Assembly (NCBI RefSeq): GCF_954871325.1
Contig: NW_027050885.1
Location: forward strand, 744,001 to 808,000
Length of the DNA stretch: 64,000 bases
Direction of reading: 5' to 3'
Source of the DNA: Gordionus sp. m RMFG-2023
Taxonomy: Eukaryota > Nematomorpha > Gordioida > Chordodea > Parachordodidae
A program made the position numbers and the translations under genes. This document shows, piece by piece, positions 51,608-63,118 of this stretch. Each line of letters opens with the position of its first letter. Position 1 is the first letter of the stretch. A model generated the notes under the pieces. It did not search any database, was not told the origin of the DNA, and was given only the letters and a program-made list of their open reading frames with translations.

Positions 51608-54600
51608 AAGTTCATAAAGTATATATTAAAGTGTTTTATATATATATGTGAAACATACGTAAAAATGCTTATCACGTGAAAATATAAAAAAACCCATTCA
51701 AGGAATTTTAAAAATATAAAAAAACTCAAGGGATATTAAGGCTTAAATCATTGAGTTAGGGTTAGGGTTAGAGCGTTAAGGTTAGAGTTAGGGTTAGTGT
51801 TGGGGTTAGGGTTAGTGTTAGATTTAGGTTTAGTAATAGTATTAAATATATAGAATATAATAAGATTATTTTAAAATTATTTTTCTAAGTTCATAAAGTA
51901 TATATTAGTGTTTTTTATATATATAGGTAAAACATATGTAAAAATGCTTACCACGTGAAAATATAATAAAACCCTTCAAGGGATTTTTAAAATTTAAAAA
52001 AACTCAAGAGATATTAAGGGTTAATTCATTGGGTTAGGGTTAGGGTTAGAGGGTTAAGGTTAGGGTTAGTGTTAGGGTTAGTGTTAGATATAGGGTTAGT
52101 AATAGTATTAAATATATAGAATATAATAAGATTATTTTAAAATTATTTTTCTAAGTTCATAAAGTATATATTAAAGTGTTTTATATATATATATGTGAAA
52201 CATACGTAAAAATGCTTATCACGTAAAAATTTAATAAAATCCTTGAAAGGTATTTTAAAAATATAAAAAAACTCAAGGGATATTAAGGGTTAAATCATTG
52301 AGTTAGGGTTAGGGTTAGAGGGTTAAGGTTAGGGTTAGTGTTAGGGTTAGTGTTTTAGGGTTAGGGTTAGTGTTAGATTTAGGGTTAGTAATAGTATTAA
52401 ATATATAGAATATAATAAGAATAGTTAAAAATTATTTTTTTAAGTTCATAAAGTATATATTAAAGTATTTTTTATATATATATGTGAAACATACGTAAAA
52501 ATGCTTATCACGTGAAAATATAATAAAACCCTTTCAAGGGATTTTAAAAATATAAAAAAACTCAAGGGATATTAAGCGTTAAATTACTGGGTTAGGGTTA
52601 GGGTTAGAGAGTTAAGGTTATGGTTAGGGTTATTGTTAGATTTAGGGTTAGTAATAGTATTAAATATATAGAATATAATAAGATTATTTTAAAATTTATT
52701 TTCTAAGTTCATAAAGTATATATTAAAGTGTTTTATATATATATATGTGAAACATACGTAAAAATGCTTATCACGTGAAAATATAATAAAACCCTTTCAA
52801 GGAATTTTAAAAATATAAAAAAACTCAAGGGATATTAAGGGTTAAATCATTGAGTTAGGGTTAGGGTTAGAGGGTTAAGGTTAGGGTTAGGGTTAGTGTT
52901 AGATTTAGGGTTAGTAATAGTATTAAATATATAGAATATAATAAGAATAGTTAAAAATTATTTTTATAAGTTCATAAAGTATATATTAAAGTGTTTTTTA
53001 TATATATATCTGAAACATACGTAAAAATGCTTATCACGCGAAAATATAATAAATCCCTTTCAAGGAATTTTAAAAATATTAAAAACTCACGAGATATTAA
53101 GCGTTAAATCATTGGGTTAGGGTTAGGGTTAGAGGTTTAAGGTTAAGGTTAGGGTTAGTGTTAGGGTTAGGGTTAAGGTTAGTGTTAGATTTAGGGTTAG
53201 TAATAGTATTAAATATATAGAATATAATAAGATTAATTTAAAATTATTTTTCTAAGTTCATAAAGCATATATTAAAGTGTTTTATATATATATATGTGAA
53301 ACATACGTAAAAATGCTTATCACGTGAAAATATAAAAAAACCCATTCAAGGAATTTTAAAAATATAAAAAAACTCAAGGGATATTAAGGCTTAAATCATT
53401 GAGTTAGGGTTAGGGTTAGGGCGTTAAGGTTAGAGTTAGGGTTAGTGTTGGGGTTAGGGTTAGTGTTAGATTTAGGTTTAGTAATAGTATTAAATATATA
53501 GAATATAATAAGATTAATTTAAAATTATTTTTCTAAGTTCATAAAGCATATATTAAAGTGTTTTATATATATATATGTGAAACATACGTAAAAATGCTTA
53601 TCACGCGAAAATATAATAAATCCCTTACAAGGGATTTTAAAAATATAAAAAAACTCAAGAGATATTAAGGGTTAAATCATTGGGTTAGGGTTATGGTTAG
53701 GGGGTTAGGGTTAGTGTTAGGGTTAGGGTTAAGGTTAGTGTTAGATTTAGGGTTAGTAATAGTATTAAATATATAGAATATAATAAGAATAGTTAAAAAT
53801 TATTTTTATAAGTTCATAAAGTATATATTAAAGTGTTTTATATATATATATGTGAAACATACGTAAAAATGCTTATCACGTAAAAATTTAATAAAATCCT
53901 TGAAAGGTATTTTAAAAATATAAAAAACCTCAAGAGATATTAAGGGTTAAATCATTGCGTTAGGGTTAGGGTTAGAGGTTTAAGGTTATGGTTAGGGTTA
54001 GTGTTAGAGGTTTAAGGTTATGGTTAGGGTTAGTGTTAGATTTAGGGTTAGTAATAGTATTAAATATATAGAATATAATAAGATTATTTTAAAATTATTT
54101 TTCTAAGTTCATAAAGTATATATTAAAGTGTTTTATATATATATATATATGTGAAACATACGTAAAAATGCTTATCACGCGAAAATATAATAAATCCCTT
54201 ACAAGGGATTTTTAAAATATAAAAAAACTCAAGGGATATTAAGGGTTAAATCATTGAGTTAGGGTTAGGGTTAGAGGGTTAAGGTTAGGGTTAGGGTTAG
54301 TGTTAGATTTAGGGTTAGTAATAGTATTAAATATATAGAATATAATAAGATTATTTTAAAATTATTTTTCTAAGTTCATAAAGTATATATTAAAGTGTTT
54401 TATATATATATATATATGTGAAACATACGTAAAAATGCTTATCACGCGAAAATATAATAAATCCCTTACAAGGGATTTTTAAAATATAAAAAAACTCAAG
54501 GGATATTAAGGGTTAAATCATTGAGTTAGGGTTAGGGTTAGAGGGTTAAGGTTAGGGTTAGGGTTAGTGTTAGATTTAGGGTTAGTAATAGTATTAAATA

Positions 54601-56064
54601 TATAGAATATAATAAGAATAGTTAAAAATTATTTTTATAAGTTCATAAAGTATATATTAAAGTGTTTTTTATATATATATCTGAAACATACGTAAAAATG
54701 CTTATCACGCGAAAATATAATAAATCCCTTACAAGGGATTTTAAAAATATAAAAAAACTCAAGAGATATTAAGGGTTAAATCATTGGGTTAGGGTTATGG
54801 TTAGGGGGTTAGGGTTAGTGTTAGGGTTAGGGTTAAGGTTAGTGTTAGATTTAGGGTTAGTAATAGTATTAAATATATAGAATATAATAAGAATAGTTAA
54901 AAATTATTTTTATAAGTTCATAAAGTATATATTAAAGTGTTTTATATATATATTTGTGAAACATACGTAAAAATGCTTATCACGTAAAAATTTAATAAAA
55001 TCCTTGAAAGGTATTTTAAAAATATAAAAAAACTCAAGAGATATTAAGGGTTAAATCATTGCGTTAGGGTTAGGGTTAGAGGTTTAAGGTTATGGTTAGG
55101 GTTAGTGTTAGAGGTTTAAGGTTATGGTTAGGGTTAGTGTTAGATTTAGGGTTAGTAATAGTATTAAATATATAGAATATAATAAGATTATTTTAAAATT
55201 ATTTTTCTAAGTTCATAAAGTATATATTAAAGTGTTTTATATATATATATATATGTGAAACATACGTAAAAATGCTTATCACGCGAAAATATAATAAATC
55301 CCTTACAAGGGATTTTTAAAATATAAAAAAACTCAAGAGATATTAAGGGTTAAATCATTGCGTTAGGGTTAGGGTTAGATGGTTAAGGTTAGGGTTAGGG
55401 TTAGTGTTAGGGTTAGGGTTAGAGTTAGTGTTAGATTTAGGGTTAGTAATAGAATTAAATATATAGAATATAATAAGATTATTTTAAAATTATTTTTCTA
55501 AGTTTATAAAGCATATATTTAAGTGTTTTATATATATATATGTGAAACATACGTAAAAATGCTTATCACGTGAAAGTATAATAAAACCCATTCAAGTATT
55601 TTTAAAAATATAAAAAAACTCAAGGGATATTAAGGCTTAAATCATTGAGTTAGGGTTAGAGTTAGAGGGTTAAAGTTAGAGTTAGGGTTAGTGTTGGGGT
55701 TAGGGTTAGTGTTAGATTTAGGTTTAGTAATAGTATTAAATATATAGAATATAATAAGATTATTTTAAAATTATTTTTCTAAGTTCATAAAGTATATATT
55801 AGTTTTTTTTATATATATATGTGAAACATATGTAAAAATGCTTATCACGTGAAAATATAATAAAACCCTTCAAGGGATTTTTAAAATTTAAAAAAACTCA
55901 AGAGATATTAATGGTTAAATCATTGGGTTAGGGTTAGAGGGTTAAGGTTAGGGTTAGTGTTAGGGTTAGTGTTAGGGTTAGTGTTAGGGTTAGTGTTAGA
56001 TATAGGGTTAGTAATAGTATTAAATATATAGAATATAATAAGATTATTTTAAAATTATTTTTCT

Positions 56065-56400
56065 AAGTTCATAAAGTATATATTATAGTGTTTTTTATAT
56101 ATATGTGAAATATAAGTAAAAATGCTATCACGTAAAAATTTAATAAAATCCTTTAAAGGGATTTTAAACGTTAAACCATCATAACCTAATAAACACCTTC
56201 TAGTAGGTAAAATATAAAAAAACTCAAGGGATATTAAGGGTTAAATATTTGGGTTAGGGTTAAGGTTAGTAAATGTTTAAAATATATAGAATATATTAAA
56301 TCATTTTAAAATTATTTTTCAAGGTATCTAGTTTAAAGAACTATAGGAATTAATCTCTTTTAAGACATTATATATTATTAGTAAATTAATAAATAATAGT
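56065..56400 (+). repeat. Divergent 338-type monomer, copy 4 (336 bp)
   Basis: Same as copy 3, including the shorter (TA)n run, so copies 3 and 4 stem from one duplication of the D unit. Landmark at 56123. Confidence 0.92.
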
Positions 56401-56687
56401 AAGTTCTTAAAGTAAATATTAAAGTGTTTTTTATATATATATCTGAAACATACGTAAAAATGCTTATCACGCGAAAATATAATAAATCCCTTACAAGGGA
56501 TTTTTAAAATATAAAAAAACTCAAGAGATATTAAGGGTTAAATCATTGCGTTAGGGTTAGGGTTAGATGGTTAAGGTTAGGGTTAGGGTTAGTGTTAGGG
56601 TTAGGGTTAGAGTTAGTGTTAGATTTAGGGTTAGTAATAGTATTAAATATATAGAATATAATAAGATTAATTTAAAATTATTTTTCT
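56401..56687 (+). repeat. Chimeric monomer in D2, with altered tail
   Basis: Same head/body chimera as 51321-51607. Its tail reads AGATTAATTTAAAA near 56665, where the D1 equivalent reads AGATTATTTTTAAA near 51585. The AGATTAATTT form is typical of the monomers at landmarks 37143 and 37429, so a short patch may have been copied from one of them. Confidence 0.75.
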
Positions 56688-58333
56688 AAGTTCATAAAGT
56701 ATATATTAAAGTGTTTTATATATATATGTGAAACATACGTAAAAATGCTTATCACGTGAAAATATAAAAAAACCCATTCAAGGAATTTTAAAAATATAAA
56801 AAAACTCAAGGGATATTAAGGCTTAAATCATTGAGTTAGGGTTAGGGTTAGAGCGTTAAGGTTAGAGTTAGGGTTAGTGTTGGGGTTAGGGTTAGTGTTA
56901 GATTTAGGTTTAGTAATAGTATTAAATATATAGAATATAATAAGATTATTTTAAAATTATTTTTCTAAGTTCATAAAGTATATATTAGTGTTTTTTATAT
57001 ATATAGGTAAAACATATGTAAAAATGCTTACCACGTGAAAATATAATAAAACCCTTCAAGGGATTTTTAAAATTTAAAAAAACTCAAGAGATATTAAGGG
57101 TTAATTCATTGGGTTAGGGTTAGGGTTAGAGGGTTAAGGTTAGGGTTAGTGTTAGGGTTAGTGTTAGATATAGGGTTAGTAATAGTATTAAATATATAGA
57201 ATATAATAAGATTATTTTAAAATTATTTTTCTAAGTTCATAAAGTATATATTAAAGTGTTTTATATATATATATGTGAAACATACGTAAAAATGCTTATC
57301 ACGTAAAAATTTAATAAAATCCTTGAAAGGTATTTTAAAAATATAAAAAAACTCAAGGGATATTAAGGGTTAAATCATTGAGTTAGGGTTAGGGTTAGAG
57401 GGTTAAGGTTAGGGTTAGTGTTAGGGTTAGTGTTTTAGGGTTAGGGTTAGTGTTAGATTTAGGGTTAGTAATAGTATTAAATATATAGAATATAATAAGA
57501 ATAGTTAAAAATTATTTTTTTAAGTTCATAAAGTATATATTAAAGTATTTTTTATATATATATGTGAAACATACGTAAAAATGCTTATCACGTGAAAATA
57601 TAATAAAACCCTTTCAAGGGATTTTAAAAATATAAAAAAACTCAAGGGATATTAAGCGTTAAATTACTGGGTTAGGGTTAGGGTTAGAGAGTTAAGGTTA
57701 TGGTTAGGGTTATTGTTAGATTTAGGGTTAGTAATAGTATTAAATATATAGAATATAATAAGATTATTTTAAAATTTATTTTCTAAGTTCATAAAGTATA
57801 TATTAAAGTGTTTTATATATATATATGTGAAACATACGTAAAAATGCTTATCACGTGAAAATATAATAAAACCCTTTCAAGGAATTTTAAAAATATAAAA
57901 AAACTCAAGGGATATTAAGGGTTAAATCATTGAGTTAGGGTTAGGGTTAGAGGGTTAAGGTTAGGGTTAGGGTTAGTGTTAGATTTAGGGTTAGTAATAG
58001 TATTAAATATATAGAATATAATAAGAATAGTTAAAAATTATTTTTATAAGTTCATAAAGTATATATTAAAGTGTTTTTTATATATATATCTGAAACATAC
58101 GTAAAAATGCTTATCACGCGAAAATATAATAAATCCCTTTCAAGGAATTTTAAAAATATTAAAAACTCACGAGATATTAAGCGTTAAATCATTGGGTTAG
58201 GGTTAGGGTTAGAGGTTTAAGGTTAAGGTTAGGGTTAGTGTTAGGGTTAGGGTTAAGGTTAGTGTTAGATTTAGGGTTAGTAATAGTATTAAATATATAG
58301 AATATAATAAGATTAATTTAAAATTATTTTTCT
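56688..58333 (+). repeat. 1.65 kb six-monomer block, copy 1
   Basis: Six monomers with spacings 279-268-289-263-263-286 (landmarks 56746 to 58394, 1648 bp). The order matches C and D1, so this is the original position. The following block repeats the six spacings exactly. The first monomer is the GAGCGTTAAGG subtype, with the tail reading AGATTATTTTAAAA. Confidence 0.92.
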
Positions 58334-59981
58334 AAGTTCATAAAGCATATATTAAAGTGTTTTATATATATATATGTGAAACATACGTAAAAATGCTTAT
58401 CACGTGAAAATATAAAAAAACCCATTCAAGGAATTTTAAAAATATAAAAAAACTCAAGGGATATTAAGGCTTAAATCATTGAGTTAGGGTTAGGGTTAGG
58501 GCGTTAAGGTTAGAGTTAGGGTTAGTGTTGGGGTTAGGGTTAGTGTTAGATTTAGGTTTAGTAATAGTATTAAATATATAGAATATAATAAGATTATTTT
58601 AAAATTATTTTTCTAAGTTCATAAAGTATATATTAGTGTTTTTTATATATATAGGTAAAACATATGTAAAAATGCTTACCACGTGAAAATATAATAAAAC
58701 CCTTCAAGGGATTTTTAAAATTTAAAAAAACTCAAGAGATATTAAGGGTTAATTCATTGGGTTAGGGTTAGGGTTAGAGGGTTAAGGTTAGGGTTAGTGT
58801 TAGGGTTAGTGTTAGATATAGGGTTAGTAATAGTATTAAATATATAGAATATAATAAGATTATTTTAAAATTATTTTTCTAAGTTCATAAAGTATATATT
58901 AAAGTGTTTTATATATATATATGTGAAACATACGTAAAAATGCTTATCACGTAAAAATTTAATAAAATCCTTGAAAGGTATTTTAAAAATATAAAAAAAC
59001 TCAAGGGATATTAAGGGTTAAATCATTGAGTTAGGGTTAGGGTTAGAGGGTTAAGGTTAGGGTTAGTGTTAGGGTTAGTGTTTTAGGGTTAGGGTTAGTG
59101 TTAGATTTAGGGTTAGTAATAGTATTAAATATATAGAATATAATAAGAATAGTTAAAAATTATTTTTTTAAGTTCATAAAGTATATATTAAAGTATTTTT
59201 TATATATATATGTGAAACATACGTAAAAATGCTTATCACGTGAAAATATAATAAAACCCTTTCAAGGGATTTTAAAAATATAAAAAAACTCAAGGGATAT
59301 TAAGCGTTAAATTACTGGGTTAGGGTTAGGGTTAGAGAGTTAAGGTTATGGTTAGGGTTATTGTTAGATTTAGGGTTAGTAATAGTATTAAATATATAGA
59401 ATATAATAAGATTATTTTAAAATTTATTTTCTAAGTTCATAAAGTATATATTAAAGTGTTTTATATATATATATGTGAAACATACGTAAAAATGCTTATC
59501 ACGTGAAAATATAATAAAACCCTTTCAAGGAATTTTAAAAATATAAAAAAACTCAAGGGATATTAAGGGTTAAATCATTGAGTTAGGGTTAGGGTTAGAG
59601 GGTTAAGGTTAGGGTTAGGGTTAGTGTTAGATTTAGGGTTAGTAATAGTATTAAATATATAGAATATAATAAGAATAGTTAAAAATTATTTTTATAAGTT
59701 CATAAAGTATATATTAAAGTGTTTTTTATATATATATCTGAAACATACGTAAAAATGCTTATCACGCGAAAATATAATAAATCCCTTTCAAGGAATTTTA
59801 AAAATATTAAAAACTCACGAGATATTAAGCGTTAAATCATTGGGTTAGGGTTAGGGTTAGAGGTTTAAGGTTAAGGTTAGGGTTAGTGTTAGGGTTAGGG
59901 TTAAGGTTAGTGTTAGATTTAGGGTTAGTAATAGTATTAAATATATAGAATATAATAAGATTAATTTAAAATTATTTTTCT
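58334..59981 (+). repeat. 1.65 kb six-monomer block, copy 2
   Basis: Repeats 279-268-289-263-263-286 from landmark 58394 to 60042 (1648 bp). Its first monomer is a hybrid. The head and tract (GGGCGTTAAGG near 58499) belong to the sixth-position subtype seen at 60042, but the tail (AGATTATTTTAAAA near 58591) belongs to the subtype at 56746. The exchange that made the duplication therefore fell between about 58502 and 58595, between two related but non-equivalent monomers. Confidence 0.9.
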
Positions 59982-62780
59982 AAGTTCATAAAGCATATAT
60001 TAAAGTGTTTTATATATATATATGTGAAACATACGTAAAAATGCTTATCACGTGAAAATATAAAAAAACCCATTCAAGGAATTTTAAAAATATAAAAAAA
60101 CTCAAGGGATATTAAGGCTTAAATCATTGAGTTAGGGTTAGGGTTAGGGCGTTAAGGTTAGAGTTAGGGTTAGTGTTGGGGTTAGGGTTAGTGTTAGATT
60201 TAGGTTTAGTAATAGTATTAAATATATAGAATATAATAAGATTAATTTAAAATTATTTTTCTAAGTTCATAAAGCATATATTAAAGTGTTTTATATATAT
60301 ATATGTGAAACATACGTAAAAATGCTTATCACGCGAAAATATAATAAATCCCTTACAAGGGATTTTAAAAATATAAAAAAACTCAAGAGATATTAAGGGT
60401 TAAATCATTGGGTTAGGGTTATGGTTAGGGGGTTAGGGTTAGTGTTAGGGTTAGGGTTAAGGTTAGTGTTAGATTTAGGGTTAGTAATAGTATTAAATAT
60501 ATAGAATATAATAAGAATAGTTAAAAATTATTTTTATAAGTTCATAAAGTATATATTAAAGTGTTTTATATATATATATGTGAAACATACGTAAAAATGC
60601 TTATCACGTAAAAATTTAATAAAATCCTTGAAAGGTATTTTAAAAATATAAAAAACCTCAAGAGATATTAAGGGTTAAATCATTGCGTTAGGGTTAGGGT
60701 TAGAGGTTTAAGGTTATGGTTAGGGTTAGTGTTAGAGGTTTAAGGTTATGGTTAGGGTTAGTGTTAGATTTAGGGTTAGTAATAGTATTAAATATATAGA
60801 ATATAATAAGATTATTTTAAAATTATTTTTCTAAGTTCATAAAGTATATATTAAAGTGTTTTATATATATATATATATGTGAAACATACGTAAAAATGCT
60901 TATCACGCGAAAATATAATAAATCCCTTACAAGGGATTTTTAAAATATAAAAAAACTCAAGGGATATTAAGGGTTAAATCATTGAGTTAGGGTTAGGGTT
61001 AGAGGGTTAAGGTTAGGGTTAGGGTTAGTGTTAGATTTAGGGTTAGTAATAGTATTAAATATATAGAATATAATAAGATTATTTTAAAATTATTTTTCTA
61101 AGTTCATAAAGTATATATTAAAGTGTTTTATATATATATATATATGTGAAACATACGTAAAAATGCTTATCACGCGAAAATATAATAAATCCCTTACAAG
61201 GGATTTTTAAAATATAAAAAAACTCAAGGGATATTAAGGGTTAAATCATTGAGTTAGGGTTAGGGTTAGAGGGTTAAGGTTAGGGTTAGGGTTAGTGTTA
61301 GATTTAGGGTTAGTAATAGTATTAAATATATAGAATATAATAAGAATAGTTAAAAATTATTTTTATAAGTTCATAAAGTATATATTAAAGTGTTTTTTAT
61401 ATATATATCTGAAACATACGTAAAAATGCTTATCACGCGAAAATATAATAAATCCCTTACAAGGGATTTTAAAAATATAAAAAAACTCAAGAGATATTAA
61501 GGGTTAAATCATTGGGTTAGGGTTATGGTTAGGGGGTTAGGGTTAGTGTTAGGGTTAGGGTTAAGGTTAGTGTTAGATTTAGGGTTAGTAATAGTATTAA
61601 ATATATAGAATATAATAAGAATAGTTAAAAATTATTTTTATAAGTTCATAAAGTATATATTAAAGTGTTTTATATATATATTTGTGAAACATACGTAAAA
61701 ATGCTTATCACGTAAAAATTTAATAAAATCCTTGAAAGGTATTTTAAAAATATAAAAAAACTCAAGAGATATTAAGGGTTAAATCATTGCGTTAGGGTTA
61801 GGGTTAGAGGTTTAAGGTTATGGTTAGGGTTAGTGTTAGAGGTTTAAGGTTATGGTTAGGGTTAGTGTTAGATTTAGGGTTAGTAATAGTATTAAATATA
61901 TAGAATATAATAAGATTATTTTAAAATTATTTTTCTAAGTTCATAAAGTATATATTAAAGTGTTTTATATATATATATATATGTGAAACATACGTAAAAA
62001 TGCTTATCACGCGAAAATATAATAAATCCCTTACAAGGGATTTTTAAAATATAAAAAAACTCAAGAGATATTAAGGGTTAAATCATTGCGTTAGGGTTAG
62101 GGTTAGATGGTTAAGGTTAGGGTTAGGGTTAGTGTTAGGGTTAGGGTTAGAGTTAGTGTTAGATTTAGGGTTAGTAATAGAATTAAATATATAGAATATA
62201 ATAAGATTATTTTAAAATTATTTTTCTAAGTTTATAAAGCATATATTTAAGTGTTTTATATATATATATGTGAAACATACGTAAAAATGCTTATCACGTG
62301 AAAGTATAATAAAACCCATTCAAGTATTTTTAAAAATATAAAAAAACTCAAGGGATATTAAGGCTTAAATCATTGAGTTAGGGTTAGAGTTAGAGGGTTA
62401 AAGTTAGAGTTAGGGTTAGTGTTGGGGTTAGGGTTAGTGTTAGATTTAGGTTTAGTAATAGTATTAAATATATAGAATATAATAAGATTATTTTAAAATT
62501 ATTTTTCTAAGTTCATAAAGTATATATTAGTTTTTTTTATATATATATGTGAAACATATGTAAAAATGCTTATCACGTGAAAATATAATAAAACCCTTCA
62601 AGGGATTTTTAAAATTTAAAAAAACTCAAGAGATATTAATGGTTAAATCATTGGGTTAGGGTTAGAGGGTTAAGGTTAGGGTTAGTGTTAGGGTTAGTGT
62701 TAGGGTTAGTGTTAGATATAGGGTTAGTAATAGTATTAAATATATAGAATATAATAAGATTATTTTAAAATTATTTTTCT

Positions 62781-63118
62781 AAGTTCATAAAGTATATATT
62801 ATAGTGTTTTTTATATATATATGTGAAATATAAGTAAAAATGCTATCACGTAAAAATTTAATAAAATCCTTTAAAGGGATTTTAAACGTTAAACCATCAT
62901 AACCTAATAAACACCTTCTAGTAGGTAAAATATAAAAAAACTCAAGGGATATTAAGGGTTAAATATTTGGGTTAGGGTTAAGGTTAGTAAATGTTTAAAA
63001 TATATAGAATATATTAAATCATTTTAAAATTATTTTTCAAGGTATCTAGTTTAAAGAACTATAGGAATTAATCTCTTTTAAGACATTATATATTATTAGT
63101 AAATTAATAAATAATAGT
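62781..63118 (+). repeat. Divergent 338 bp monomer, copy 5
   Basis: Landmark at 62841. This copy has the longer (TA)n run of copies 1 and 2, and the complete C-type monomer follows it. It therefore looks closer to the C versions than to copies 3 and 4. Confidence 0.92.

Larger units (their letters stand above)
50985..56064 (+). repeat. HOR-D unit 1 (18 monomers, 5080 bp)
   Basis: Begins with the 338-type monomer (336 bp here). Spacings from landmark 51043 are 338-285-279-268-289-263-263-286-281-275-299-267-263-275-299-287-279-284. Compared with the matching part of C (from 45408 or 34602), two monomers (285 and 270/271) are missing just after the 338-type monomer, leaving a chimeric monomer at 51321-51607. 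It ends with four TTAGGGTTAGTG copies and the next 338-type monomer. Confidence 0.92.
56065..62780 (+). repeat. HOR-D unit 2 with internal 1.65 kb duplication (24 monomers, 6716 bp)
   Basis: Same order as HOR-D unit 1, but the block 279-268-289-263-263-286 occurs twice, from landmarks 56746 and 58394. The length difference from unit 1 is accounted for: 1648 bp gained by the duplication and 12 bp lost as one TTAGGGTTAGTG copy near 62700. The unit has the same chimeric second monomer (56401-56687) as unit 1, so the two-monomer deletion came before the D duplication. Confidence 0.92.
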
